A stretch of DNA of 60,000 nucleotides from Lineus longissimus (Eukaryota; Nemertea; Pilidiophora; Heteronemertea; Lineidae): the NCBI RefSeq assembly GCF_910592395.1, contig NC_088317.1, forward strand, positions 746,001 through 806,000. Reading direction: 5' to 3'. Positions within the stretch are counted from its first letter, which is position 1; the number at the start of each line of letters is the position of its first letter. The translations under genes were made by a program, and so were the position numbers. The notes under the pieces were generated by a model. It was given only the letters and a program-made list of their open reading frames with translations. It was not told where the DNA came from and did not search any database. This document shows, piece after piece, positions 48,531 to 60,000 of this stretch.

Positions 48531-51410
48531 CGTGTTCTCCTGCCTGAAAATGGATTGCGCGACTTTGGCCGGATCCAATAAGTGTAATAGTGTTCCCAGT
48601 GTCCACAACCCACGGTTGATCTGGACTGGCAATTAGGTTTGGGAGTGACTCTGTAATAGTAATACATGTGATCACCTTATCCGATGATGGTTGCAGCCGC
48701 AGGGGCTTCGTTTCCGATATTGCAAAAAATGATATGACTTTGTGATGGAGTAATGAAAAAAAGATACCGCGACCCAAAACAACTGGTGAACCTGTTGACG
48801 CAGATGCTAGTAGATACCGGCTCATTCGGACAGGAATATTTTTAGCAGTTATGATATAGTGTTAAGCTAACATGAAATCAATGCGGCAAAAGGCAAGATG
48901 ATAGTTGAACTGAAAAGACCACTTGTCGGCTGATCCTGTCCGCAATCCTTGTACACGTCTGTACACTTCGTGCGAGATCCAGGCCAATCATAAAGCTCGC
49001 TGATTAGTCGAGAGGAGTTCAAATGGTTCCCTTTACCTATTACCGATTTGCTAAAAGCAAGCTTTATTCATGTTTGATTACTACACAACATTCGCAATCT
49101 AAAAAGATGTCTTCCATACGGTAAGCGACAGAAACGTGTTGCTTTGAAAGTTGTGGTGATTGTCCACCACTCGTCAGCGGTGATCGGCAGTGTCTATGCA
49201 CAAATGCGATGCGACTCTTCCATTGACAATATCTGTCTAGTCTATTTCCTCCACGGGAAAGGCAGCATGTGATGGCGGTTTGATACAGTACTTTCCCACA
49301 GGAAACAACCAGAGTGGCCAGAGTGAGCCTACCTTTTCAAACCAGCCAAAGCTGTAAGGTGTTCTGCTGGTTGGTTAATCCTGGCCCTTTCGTGATTGAT
49401 ACGAGCGTAAAGCTACTCAAGCAAGGTATTAACGGATATAAAGCTGTATCATGGGTGATCCGCTGTGATCGACTGCCACATTCGCCTCCCATGGTCTTCC
49501 TCACGAATCAGATAGTTAAGTGAGGCTTGTCTCTGTCTGCTGAACGAGCTAGGAGGTGTAACAATAAAGGAGGTCATGTCACAATCGTCTCGAGGGCTTT
49601 TCGTCTCGGAGCCACCATGCCATGTCCTAGCATTCGGCATCCAAGCACTTTCAACTTGACATTTTTATGAAAGCCATCAGCAAGCAGTGCCTGACCGCTC
49701 ACGAATGAAGCCACGTACATGACGTACGATTCTTTAAAACATCACGGATATTAAAGATTTAGTAACCTATTTCCGCCAAGGCTGTGTAGATCCATCGCCT
49801 GGCATGCTTGGTGAGAAACGAAAGGAATGTCTTTGACCTTTCGAGGTGTCTGAGATTCAGGTTCACAAATATTTGCCCAGACAGTGCGATTACAAGTGGT
49901 TCTTTCACCATTGAACTTTGATGGCGATTGCTGCCACCTGTCTCGGTGGAGAAGAAATCTGAAAGCACCCAAAGAAGTTCACTGCTATTTAAGAAAGATA
50001 TACATGGGACACATCCGATCGGTCAAAAATAACTTTTTCATTTTTTAGCTTTCTAGCAATGTCCAAAAAATGGTTGGAGTAAAAGTATTAGTGATTTTCC
50101 CCAGTTAATACTCCTCTATAAGACTAAACCCCACAGTGAACACTTCTTTCATTTAAGAGACACGATGCTCTTTAGAGTCTGTCAGTGCAAGTTAATTTAG
50201 ATTTTGCAATTCTAGCGAAAAATTGATTTACTAAATGAATAAAAACAGATTGTTTAATCAGGGATGATTGCAAACCAGCTGCGTCAGATTGAAGAAGCAA
50301 CAGCCTTTTAATTTTCATTAAGTTACCCATGGGGAATTATCTCAATAGCATTTGGTATTTGGTCTTCATGCATTGGAGGAGTATCTGAACGTTGTATTTT
50401 ATCTCAAACTTGTGTTCGCAGTCAGTCTGATTCCTGGCTCTTTTAACCGCCTAAAACCTTTGCCTAAAGCCATCGACTCAGTCAACAGCGTGCCTCATCG
50501 TTGTGGCAAGGAGAAAGCTTCCGGCAAATTGACCCAAAATAGCCAGACTGAACTCTTATATGGTCTGATCCATGCGGCTAACAAAGTATATCACTCGGAA
50601 CGACAGTCGAGCCAGAATATATCAATTTTCTCTCTGCCATTACTGGCCGTTTCGAAAATCGTTCTTAATATAAGAGATAACAGCTCAAAATAGCATACCG
50701 ACTTTTCCTAGTGTGAACTCAAAGATAAGAGAGGGTAGTTAGGTCAGTAGTATGCTTTTTGGTCAGGAGGGGTGGGGGGCAAAGCACCTCTTTGGTCCTC
50801 AATCAGTCTGGATACTGGCAAAAATCGTTTTTGGTGACCCAGGGGTGACATCTTGAAAACCTTGTGTCCATTCCCTAGCTTCAGCCTGCTGTTTTAAACC
50901 AGCGCAGACAGGAGCCCTTATAGCTTGCATTTGAAAAACAACAGTAGTGTCCTCATTGTCTTCAAGGACTGATTAGGAATCGGGGCACTTTTATGGCAAA
51001 TGCTCATACCGTTTTCTACATGTACAAGTTTTAGAGATGATTTCTTACTGAGTCTATTCAAAAGGCAGACAGTTCTTAATGATATTTATAGCCCATAAGA
51101 ATAGCTCTGGAAACCATTTTATCATCCTAAACTTATTCTAAAAGATCGATTCTTTACGGAGCAGAAAGATATGGTGATAAAAAGTGGCGGTGCATTTGGG
51201 AACAGCTACTAGACGTCAGGGGAATTGATTTCGCTTTTCTTCATGATCAAGCCGGGGTGGAGAGCTCTCTACAATGTGCGGTGCCTCCTCCAAAGGGTAG
51301 GGCCATTGTTGCCTGAGATCGAGTCAAATTAACGCAGAAGTCTCCTTAATGGTTACTTCACCATAAATCTTGCATGCTGGCTTCGCTAATGAAGTGGGGC
51401 TGCTTGGAAA
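48531..51410. other. Non-coding stretch, nothing identified
   Basis: The longest frame (plus, 50,352-50,693, 113 codons) has no domain, no signal peptide and no splice context. A G-rich run GGAGGGGTGGGGGG occurs near 50,767. Otherwise nothing was seen. Confidence 0.4.
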
Positions 51411-51415
51411 CGTGA

Positions 51416-51715
51416 GGTCGATATGGTTTGCCTGCTCCACAGCGAGGTCAGCATCTGGGCTGGATTCAGGATTGAGAAATAGAGAAGGGTCCCAGAGGCA
51501 ATTTAGCATTTGGTGGCCCTTGATCAGCAGACTAGGCTGGATTGCTGATGCAAATATTATTCCGCAGTAGTGGGGTCGATCCGGTGTGCCTGTTCAGAGG
51601 CGAGATCAGCGGAGTGGGGATGAATACAGGATGTTGGCGAGTAGAGGGGCGTGTGTTAAGCGATAAGGGTGTCCCTTGATAAGCGGGCTAAATTGTGCAG
51701 TTGAGTGCTGCGATC
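51416..51715. repeat. Diverged tandem doublet, 158-bp period
   Basis: Copy one starts GGTCGATATGGTTTGCCTG at 51416 and copy two GGTCGATCCGGTGTGCCTG at 51574. Shared blocks in order include GCGAGGTCAGC/GCGAGATCAGC, GGAT.AATACAGGAT-like segments, GTCCCAG/GTGTTAAG and CCCTTGAT.AGC. Both copies are G-rich on plus. Confidence 0.85.
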
Positions 51716-51719
51716 TTAA

Positions 51720-53095
51720 TTATTACCCTTCCCCGTCCCGCCATCCAAAATCACGTCTTGACGATGAAGAGAGGTGGAAACATTACACTTACGTTGTCAG
51801 ACTTATTCGTTTGATAAGTCAGTAATAACACTTCTATATGTTCAGTTGCTCTAACTTATAAATGAAAAACCTGTACGTCTTGGGTCTCATGCATTCGTTA
51901 TTCATATTCAGTAGCATTCAATTTTAAAACGTCAAGCAGGACATCCAGTGCACTATTTGCAAATTGAAAAATGTCTTCCTCTTAATTCTAACATGTCCTA
52001 CAATGGGCCGCCTCATGCCCATCCATCTTGAATCGTGTCTCGAATTGACACGCAGGATTAATCACCTAAGTCACTGGTTACACTTACAAATTCAGAGATG
52101 CAGCAATGAGCGCTATATTTGTATTAAGAAACGTCCAATAGCAAGTGATTCCGGGACGGGGCAAACTGACGGCGTGATTCATTCAAATATAATTGTTCGT
52201 TTGAATGAATTCTCACTGACTGATTCGGTGAACTGTCTGCACTGTTTGGTATAATTATCATATTTCTCCATGTAAAGAGTATAATAATTATTGGAAGCAC
52301 TCGACTTTCGTCTTCCTGTAGACAATGATGCAATCAAGATGTTTGCCTTTAATCACAAACCACTTCAAAATATGGCTTATTGCCTTCGAAGTCGTTTGGA
52401 ACCTTTTAATTTAGTTTTAGATATTTTAATGTAATGTATACGCTGACGATTTATGAGCCTGGCGTAGTGTCTTGAAAGCTAATCAATAGAATTCATATAT
52501 AAGTATTTGAATGTGTTAGATTCTCAGTAAAGTACTGAGGAACTCCTAACTCATGCAGTGAATAAAAGCAGTCTTACTATATCCAGCAATGGTTGACTAT
52601 ATCTAATTGCTTTACATGCTGTTGTACATGTTTGAATCGTCGTGTTTAATGCATTTTCTTCATAAGAGTCAATAAAAAACTCCTGCAACGTTTTTTTAAA
52701 TTTTTTAATAAAACCTATTCAGAAACTCAACTTGTTTTTAAACATTCTTGATATTCATCCAACTGTGGTGACAGCTTCAGAACTTGTCTAATCTCCCCCA
52801 AGTAGGAAAGCTTGTTATCGAAAGCTGAAAATCTCCCCCAACCAGCGCCTCCAAGATTGCGTTATTTCCTGCCTCTAATCCTATAATATGCAATGCTTCG
52901 GGAATTTTCTCCCTCCCCATCAACACGATCAAACGCTAGTGAAAACACGAAGATCTGTCACAGATATGGCGTAACTAAAACCGTCTAAGACAGATTAGGT
53001 TAATAAAACTTAAAGAAATGAAATGAAACTGTTCTGCTTGAAGCGTTCCATAAGAAGTTCTAATGCCTGTTGAATGCGTGAGCAATATATCGGAG
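51720..53095. other. Non-coding stretch with one perfect hairpin
   Basis: Apart from the inverted repeat at 52,177-52,210, only chance-length frames are present. Confidence 0.4.
52177..52210. repeat. Perfect 11-bp inverted repeat
   Basis: ATTCATTCAAA (52177-52187) and TTTGAATGAAT (52200-52210) are exact reverse complements around a 12-base loop. AT-rich; a cruciform or MITE remnant is possible. Confidence 0.75.
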
Positions 53096-53097
53096 AT

Positions 53098-53330
53098 TGA
53101 CTGTTAAGAGCTTCTGGCTACAGCGAGCTGGTGTTGAGATTGCGAGGAAAGACATGGGTTGCATTCTGATATCAGCAGTTCACGGGGGTTGTGAACTGCT
53201 GTTCTTGTTTTCCTTGGTCACAATGCGTGACGAATTTCGATTGACTATCAAGAGGCTGCCGGCTGCAGCGAGCTTGTGACGAGATTGCGACTGGGATAGA
53301 CATGCATGGGCTGCGTTCTGCTGGTTCCTG
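53098..53330. repeat. Tandem doublet, about 145-bp offset
   Basis: TTGACTGTTAAGAGCTTCTG...CAGCGAGCT (53098-53129) recurs as TTGACTATCAAGAGGCTGCC...CAGCGAGCT (53241-53274). Then GAGATTGCGA and GACATG..GGGTTGCATTCTG/GGGCTGCGTTCTG recur. The CAGCGAGCT anchors are 145 bp apart. About 70-80 bp are shared. Confidence 0.82.
53173..53201. repeat. Perfect 11-bp hairpin
   Basis: CAGCAGTTCAC (53173-53183) and GTGAACTGCTG (53191-53201) are exact reverse complements around the 7-base loop GGGGGTT. It sits between the two copies of the 145-bp doublet and is not preserved in the second copy. Confidence 0.85.
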
Positions 53331-53697
53331 AAGTTTGAATGTTTAATGAACTACTTGTGGTGACAAGATCACTGGGAAGGATCGATTTACGTCTCCAACA
53401 TCGAAAAACGAAAGAAGTCATTGTGGACGTACATTTTGAGATATAAAATGCTGCTTTGTGGAAGAGGAACATCCGTTCGTATAAACGGAATCCTTTCAGT
53501 TCTTATCGTCAAATGATAACGTGGTCAATGTTTTGATCATTGCGTGGTACGAGTTCTGTTGAGCAACACATCATGACCGAATACGCCCTCAGGCATTTAG
53601 ATTTATAGACCGCACATTAAGATAACTGAGAGCATTCTAAACATATCCATTACCTGAAGCGGCCTCTGCAACCTCTGGCATATCTTTAAAAGGACTG

Positions 53698-53823
53698 ACC
53701 ATTATAGCACTTAGCTCTTTGTCTTAAATTCACGACATAGGTCGCGTTTAGATAAAAAGGACCATTATAGCACTTAGCTTTTTGTCTTAACTTCACGACA
53801 AATTGTCGCGTGTCTCCGGCAGC
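53698..53823. repeat. Tandem duplication, 63-bp period
   Basis: ACCATTATAGCACTTAGCT starts copies at 53698 and 53761. The period is a multiple of three, so a minus frame carries two similar 21-residue units containing LRQKAKCYNG and LRQRAKCYNG. There is no other reason to call this coding. Confidence 0.92.
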
Positions 53824-53889
53824 ATATGCAGTTGTTTGGACTGAACTTTGGGCGTTCATCCTCTGCAGGAGAGACCGCCAGCACATTAA

Positions 53890-56640
53890 ATGATGATCTA
53901 AAATTCATCCACCCGGCTTATCCTCATCAGCACTGATGATTCAGCGTCAAAACTCGTGTATTTATACATGATATCATCATGGTGAGCTTGGTGGTGCGGT
54001 CATCGGAGACAATCGACCGCTAGCTGGACTTCAGCATGTCGGGTTTGGCTACCTTGCCTTGTCATCAGCACATTTCTCAATGTTGATAAGAATGTTTCTC
54101 ACTACGATTACCATGCTACATGTAGAGAGGCATGTCTACGAATTGAAACTAGAAAATCATGTTTTTTTAATGAAAAAAGTTTCAATTGGCTTCAGAATGT
54201 AGGTGATTCATGCCATCATGGAGTAGTTAGAACCTCAGCATCAGTTGTTGAGTTGTTGCATTGTCCGTAAGCCAGTCTGGCTGAAGTCGTCTCGTGAGTG
54301 ACCAGTCATGCCGGTATAGTAGATCGTTACAATGCTATCGGTGCACCTTGTCAGAATCATGTGAAAAAGTAATATTCGTATTTCATATCGATTTGCCTGG
54401 CCTTCCGAACGTCTGAAGCGGAAATAAATGTCACCACATGCTAAGCCTCAAGCTATAGTTATCTTTCATCATAAACATCGGCTTATGACAAAACATAACT
54501 AAGCAATTACCAGATACAAGAACATATACATGTGCCATGGAATTGGCTCAAAAGGTCTCGAAAAAATAGCGCTTAAAAGATGCTCAGACGTGGCCTGAAG
54601 TGGTTGTGCCACTCAGACTGCTGCTGCACAGCGACGAAAGTAAGAATGACCCGGAGCCAGGAATCCCAGCACCGAACTCGTTCTCTCTCTCATTAGATAA
54701 TTAAATTATATACATTGATTTCTGCTTTAGGAGGCAATATTCTGATAAAAGTTGGCAGGACGGGCTGCGACTCGGCGCTGTGGTCGCCCAAGGCTCTGCT
54801 CGTAAAGACACGGTGTCGGCTTGCAAGGCGATTTGAATTCGCGGCGATATGGGACTTGGAACATTAGTGAATATAGATGGGTTTCTCAGTTCGTCGGGTA
54901 GTTAGCAGTGTGGGGAGTAACTAACCATTGCAAATAAACGACGGTTTAATGGAAGAGTGGCCAGCGGAAAAAGGGCTGTTTCAATTTTTCATAGCCTCTG
55001 TGGCTCTGTGTAAGGCTCATGGCAGTGATCACCCTCCAACTAGGAGCAACTTCAAGCGTTCTGAATATCCTTGTGTGTGATATAAATCTTATTTCGTGGT
55101 GTAATTTTATTGCTGCCTCGGCAGGTTGTCGATTTTGGTACCCAATGCAGATGTCGAACGTAGAAAAAGGTGCCAAACACCTGAGTTTGAGCATATGATT
55201 TAGAATATCCAGGTCAAAATATGTTCATAAAGTACGTTCACCGCACTCGTTCTAAATGGTGATAATTGGTGTAGCAGGTTACTCGGTACTAAAATCTCGT
55301 CTGGAATATTTAGTAAATCATACTGATAGTTACGTGAATTGAGTTCAAGATAAAAGTTAGTCAAAATTCCAATGATGACAACAATAGTTGGCGCCTAAAG
55401 TCTATGAATTATGTAAAACTTTGTGACAGATGTGTGTATTGTCATTGGACAATAATGGTCCAGAGCACAACTCACAAGCACAGCATTCTCCACAGACAAC
55501 ATGGGGTAAGCTGCACTCCGAGGACAGGGGAAATTTTCAGAATGCCAAATGTGCGGATGGTAAAGTCCACACTCATCGAGATATTGTCACAAAGATGTAT
55601 GCTTATAACTTAATTGAATGTATCTTAAGGAAAAAGAAATCCAATCAGAAGTTTTTTTCCTTGAATCAGCCTACTGGATGGAGGTTTTAATGTAACATTT
55701 CGACTTCCCAAAGAGCCCCAGATCTTAATGCCCTAGTAAACGTTACAGATATTTGCCACGGTAAAACTTCTGACTACTTCTTGATGGAATACGTTGATAT
55801 TCATTTGGTAGCAAATTCGTTATAAAACACTGGAAAACAAACGCTGTTGATAAACCATAGGCGACCTTCTTCAACATCTTAAATGAAGTAATAAACCAAC
55901 CTTTTATTACGATAGCAAAAGTCTTCTTAATAACACATCAGTTAATTTGAGACGACGGAAGTTTGCAGCAATAAAAGCGGATATCCCAGTCACATCTTAT
56001 TAAAGCACTGAGCACTGATATTCAATCCGGGCTTTTTCTTCTTCAATTTTTAGAGAATCTCACTGTGCGCTGGTATAATATATTACATTTGCTACTTCTG
56101 CATGGCGGAATTTCTCCTTGTTTTTCAAGAGGTTATCTACTCGTTAGCATGGCTTGAACATGTTTAGGGCTTCAGAATACTCCCCTGGCATAACCTGCAG
56201 TTCAAGAATCCACTCAATCAAATGATGGTGCGTAATGCAGATATGTCCGCAAGCTCACAAAGTACTGGGACACTGTAAGCATCTGATACACGTGCTCCAG
56301 CGCATTTCTATTGGTGAATTTCTTTGAAGCTGAGAGAACACGAAGAAGATATTTGTCCATTATACACGTCGTAATGAAGGCGAAGGTCGGTGAACTCGTC
56401 CCTTGCAAACTTAGTCGGTTACCTTCAATGTAACCTTGTAATCCTTGTTGATTTACAAAAACCGAAAGTTCCAGCCAGGAATATGACGCAGTTGCCCCAA
56501 GTAGCACGACACGTGACTTAATCACGTGTTCATGAAATTTGAGTTGAACATCACGTGTGACATTGATTCAACTAAATCCGATCTGGTGAATCCTATTAAA
56601 AGCTGACGTGACAAGCTCGTATCTGTCGCATTCGGCGTTG
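53890..56640. other. Non-coding stretch, nothing identified
   Basis: Frames up to 103 codons (minus, 56,214-56,525) without recognised domains or splice context. Confidence 0.4.
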
Positions 56641-56654
56641 AAACGGAGGCAAGA

Positions 56655-57000
56655 TATAACAACGTTACCGGGACTTGACAAGTGAACGCTCGTAATCGAG
56701 TGGCAACAAGTGTACGTGATCGAGGGGGTACAGTGATATAGCATTGGACCAATGCCCCAACTCATCCTTGAGTTTTGCTCGACGTCCGTGATATTCGTCA
56801 TCAAGAAGGAGGGAAAGACTTTATGTTGTATTCTGCATTCCCATCCCTCGTAATTAAGTCACTGCTGGTGATCGAGGGATACAGTACTGTGTCACTGAAT
56901 TATCTTTGCTCTGATCAGCAATGTCCTTGACGACGTTTCGTTGGTTTTACTATTGAACTTGTGGTCGAATGGAAGAACGTGCGTAACAAAGTTACCGGTG
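56655..57000. repeat. Very diverged repeat, about 152-bp spacing
   Basis: GTGATCGAGGG with a following TACAGT occurs at 56,716 and 56,868 (offset 152). AACAACGTTACCGGGACTTGAC (near 56,660) resembles AACAAAGTTACCGGTGACTGAC (near 56,985), about 325 bp apart. The matches are patchy, so the array is tentative. Confidence 0.35.
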
Positions 57001-57009
57001 ACTGACCTT

Positions 57010-60000
57010 CACAGCTTGACAATGCCCTCCAAGTCCTTGTGACCAGCTGCACTATTTGACAGTCGGATAAATACATTAAGGCCTCGTTCAACTCTAGATG
57101 GAGTGATGAGGTTAACCGAGAATTGTAATAAACTGAGGGTAGTACGAAGCCGTAGTAAGAACTGATTTACATATTTTACCAGAGAGACTTTGATCCCAGC
57201 ATTAATCAGCAATGCAATTGGTTACAGCGATCCTGGAAGACGTTATCACAAATTGGCCTAAACAGTGCTATCAGTCAATTACGGGTTAAGTTATTCCGCT
57301 GCAGAATCAACATTTGATTTGCTTATGGTAACGTATCCTTAAGACTTCAAGTATCAAACATTTGTGAACAGATTGTAAGCCCTAATAAGCCCGATTGGAT
57401 TTGATTGATCGAAGGTCAAAGTAACAGTGTTAGTTCAAATTTTCCCTAACTTGCCCCCGAAAAGGTTCGAAATGACGATGTAATAGGCTTTTGATGAGAT
57501 GTTCATGCTGATGTATAACAAGCCTATTAACACCAGGCAATCTGCTTGCCATTACTGTTATGAATTCAAAGAGGCACAGTCATTTTTGACGCCTTCTTAT
57601 ATCGACATCCTGTATAAACCTGGCGTGATTTCCAAGTATAGAACATGCCTGATTAAACCTCCCAATCCTCTTGATATTCTTTCAAATCGCTATCATTGTT
57701 TATAAAAACCTATTGCATTGGCGTCAGTGAGAACACTTGATATGACCAGTCTATTCATTCTCGCATTGGGCAATATCAATATCAAAGAAGGTATTTCTTC
57801 ACCTCGGCGAGTAGTAATGTGACGGGGTCACCATGTATACGGTTAGTCAAACTTGCTGACTTTGTGATGGTATTCATGGTATCGGGAAACTTCCGATCGG
57901 GTTTATCTGACATGGGATTAAGAAATTGCTACTCAGCAATAGATGAAGTTCAGGATGCGCTAGGATCAGGTGATAATGTTTGACATGTTTGACTGTTTGA
58001 GGCAAGAACTAGTCTTTAACATGTGAGGATTGAGACATTGTGGCCCCTCCTCTCTCTGCTTTTTGTGCTATAAGAAGTTTGACGAAGTGAAATTTGCTGA
58101 TAGTGGTGTTTTTTTTAAAAATACATCGTACTCAAGTCTACAGAGGTTTTCTCTTTGTTCGTTTGCCATGTGTATTTTTATTCTTTAAGCATTCATGTCG
58201 AAAACTAGAGAAGGATTAATATGTGAAGAATCGGTGATCACTGAAATAAAACATTAGCCAAGTCCTAAATCCTGTAATGTGTTCGTTTTAGCTAGAAAAG
58301 AGTCGCCGCTTTCATCTTCAGCTATATGCCGGACAACGGACAATGAAAGACAATTTCTTCTTTTCTGATTAGGTTTTAAATAAACTGGTCCCGATCAGAT
58401 ACAAACAGAATGTCAGCGTCTGAAACTTGTTGCCTACAAACGCCTTTCTGATGCCATTAGAAAATATCAGAATAAAATGAGACGAGCTAATCCTTGTCAT
58501 TTTCAGTCGGACTCAAAGGTAGACATATCAAGTGCATAGCTGAACTACAGTTATATTTGGTAAAGCCTTCTTATATTTCTCTAAAACAAGTCGGGATAAA
58601 TATTGGTCATTTCTACAACACCTTGATACTATTGATGAAACTAGACCTGTCATTCTCTTTAGCATCCCAGGGTAGCAGGTTTTTGGAATATTCGATTTCA
58701 AATATGTTTTGTTGCTTGAAGCTGATAGAGTGTTGCTTTTTAAGGAAAACATGTAAACTGAAAGAATGACTTTGTATTAACTGCCTGCCTTTGCAATGTT
58801 AGTATTTCGTCTTCTGTTATTACACTGGGCATCGTCGTGACCCGTTTCAGTAAAGAATGTAAAACAACCACGTCGATTGCCCTTTAGTTAGCAGACATGC
58901 ACAAACTTGTAACACTGTTAACAATCAAGAGAGGTTTTCTAATCAACATCTCAAACCACACCTAATGGTATAATCGAGATACGAATTACATACAACCTAA
59001 CATGACTCGTTCGCTGTAATGAACCGAGCCAACCAATCAAGCTTTTTCCTTCTGCAATTTGCGGAGAGCTCAAGGCAAGGAACAGTGTAATTGTCATTGC
59101 CCTACAGCATTTGCTCGGAGCAAGAAAAAAACTCCACAACAAGATTACTGTATCTGTGGAATATTTGGCAAATGAAGACCACCGGTTGTTTAACGATATT
59201 AGATTAGGCTCCAGTGCATCTCTGATCCTGTTACCCACAACCTAATGTGGAGTAGTTGATGGAGACCAGTTATAGTTTGTTATGGTTAACTATATCATCT
59301 GTTTGTCCACAATGGGTGAGAAAAAATGCTAGAGCTGTAGTGAGAGTCTTGAGAAGCACGTCAAGGGTTGGATCAATCGCAATTCATAGTGTTTTTCAAC
59401 ACCTTTAAGTGAGTTCGTATATATGTCGTATGTTCGACCCTTATGATATCTTCCTCCTCGTTGTCCCTCGTTTTTATTCAGGCCCTTTGAAGAAACTTGT
59501 TGAATGACCAACGTAATCTGTCAATGCTGTATGCATAAGATCCCTTGCTCATTCCAAGTTAAAAATATAAACCCTTCATTTTATCAATCGGAATTGTGAG
59601 AAAGTTGGAGATGATTCCAAAACGTATTTGACTTCACTGGAATAAAAGGTCATTTTGTACACAGCGTTGCATACAAGAACCATGTACATGTTATTGGAAG
59701 CTATTTGCAAAATGCTTTCTGACAGTAAAGTTGATTAGTGTTCGTTAAAGCTGTGATGCTTTTATCCATACTAATTAAACTTTCAAACTGGCAAATTGTC
59801 CCAGAACCGATTATGAATTATGTTGTTACTCTTTCATTCATCACCACTGGCAATAATGATCCTCAATGGTGTAATCCGCCTAATGGTATTTTGACACCCG
59901 TCCGACAACGTAATCAAAATCTCATAAAATCACAATTAATACTGAATAACTGAGCGTAGAGTATCAACGTGTAAACGTGGGTTGGTGACAGTCATTAATG
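57010..60000. other. Non-coding stretch with isolated splice-like signals
   Basis: An acceptor TTGTCATTTTCAG at 58,506 is followed 12 bases later by AAG|GTAGAC, which would make a 12-nt microexon; unsupported. A second pyrimidine-rich acceptor (TTTCTTCTTTTCTGATTAG) lies at about 58,374. No gene recognised. Confidence 0.4.

Noticed and set aside
50352-50693. 113-codon plus frame, longest non-repeat frame
   Set aside because: Length is within chance for the window; no domain, signal peptide or splice context.
53144-53166. GAAAGACATGGGT, matching the first part of miR-71
   Set aside because: The rest of the mature sequence differs, no complementary star arm lies downstream, and the block belongs to the 145-bp doublet.
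1-60000. CRISPR arrays, prokaryotic operons, phage or plasmid features
   Set aside because: No evenly spaced identical short repeats, no dense same-strand coding and no ribosome binding sites; the sequence is eukaryotic in character.

Overview
This looks like a piece of a large, AT-rich animal nuclear genome, probably a marine invertebrate. The evidence is indirect. There are no closely packed open frames, ribosome binding sites or operons. There is one textbook tRNA-derived SINE with target-site duplications, spliceosomal-type splice signals, many small tandem duplications, and scattered palindromes such as TACATGTA (near 13,335, 24,630, 51,017 and 54,117) of a kind I associate with lophotrochozoan and other marine invertebrate genomes. 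The phylum cannot be fixed from what I see.

No complete protein-coding gene is recognisable. Most open frames are under 115 codons and look like chance frames. The best coding candidate is a minus-strand internal exon at about 4,910-5,371. It carries a 156-bp (52-codon) tandem repeat rich in Pro, Tyr, Gly and Ser, bounded by a good acceptor and a moderate donor in phase. Weaker single-exon candidates, none with a recognised family, lie at 7,020 (-), 20,113 (-), 21,132 (-), 27,440 (+), 41,444 (-) and 42,626 (+).

Layout. 1-4.6 kb: non-coding DNA with a GC-richer decayed patch (2.6-2.9 kb) and a short tRNA-like SINE fragment (3.46 kb). 4.6-5.4 kb: a G-quadruplex motif and the repeat exon. 7.4 kb: a near-perfect recursive splice site (acceptor fused to donor) on the plus strand. 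20-21.4 kb: two weak minus-strand exons with hydrophobic segments, separated by T/G and poly-C low complexity. 23.2-23.6 kb: an intact SINE of about 408 bp. 28.8-30.9 kb: two diverged tandem arrays (periods about 217 and about 290 bp). 41.4-42.9 kb: two exon candidates and a 136-bp doublet. 43.87 kb: a second recursive splice site, also on plus. 48-57 kb: more two-copy tandem repeats of about 125-158 bp. The rest holds nothing I can support.

The most coherent reading is that much of the window is intron of one very long plus-strand gene, processed in steps through the two zero-length exons at 7,414/7,415 and 43,868/43,869, about 36 kb apart. The minus-strand candidates would then be nested genes or chance. 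This is an inference; the splice motifs are seen directly, the gene is not.
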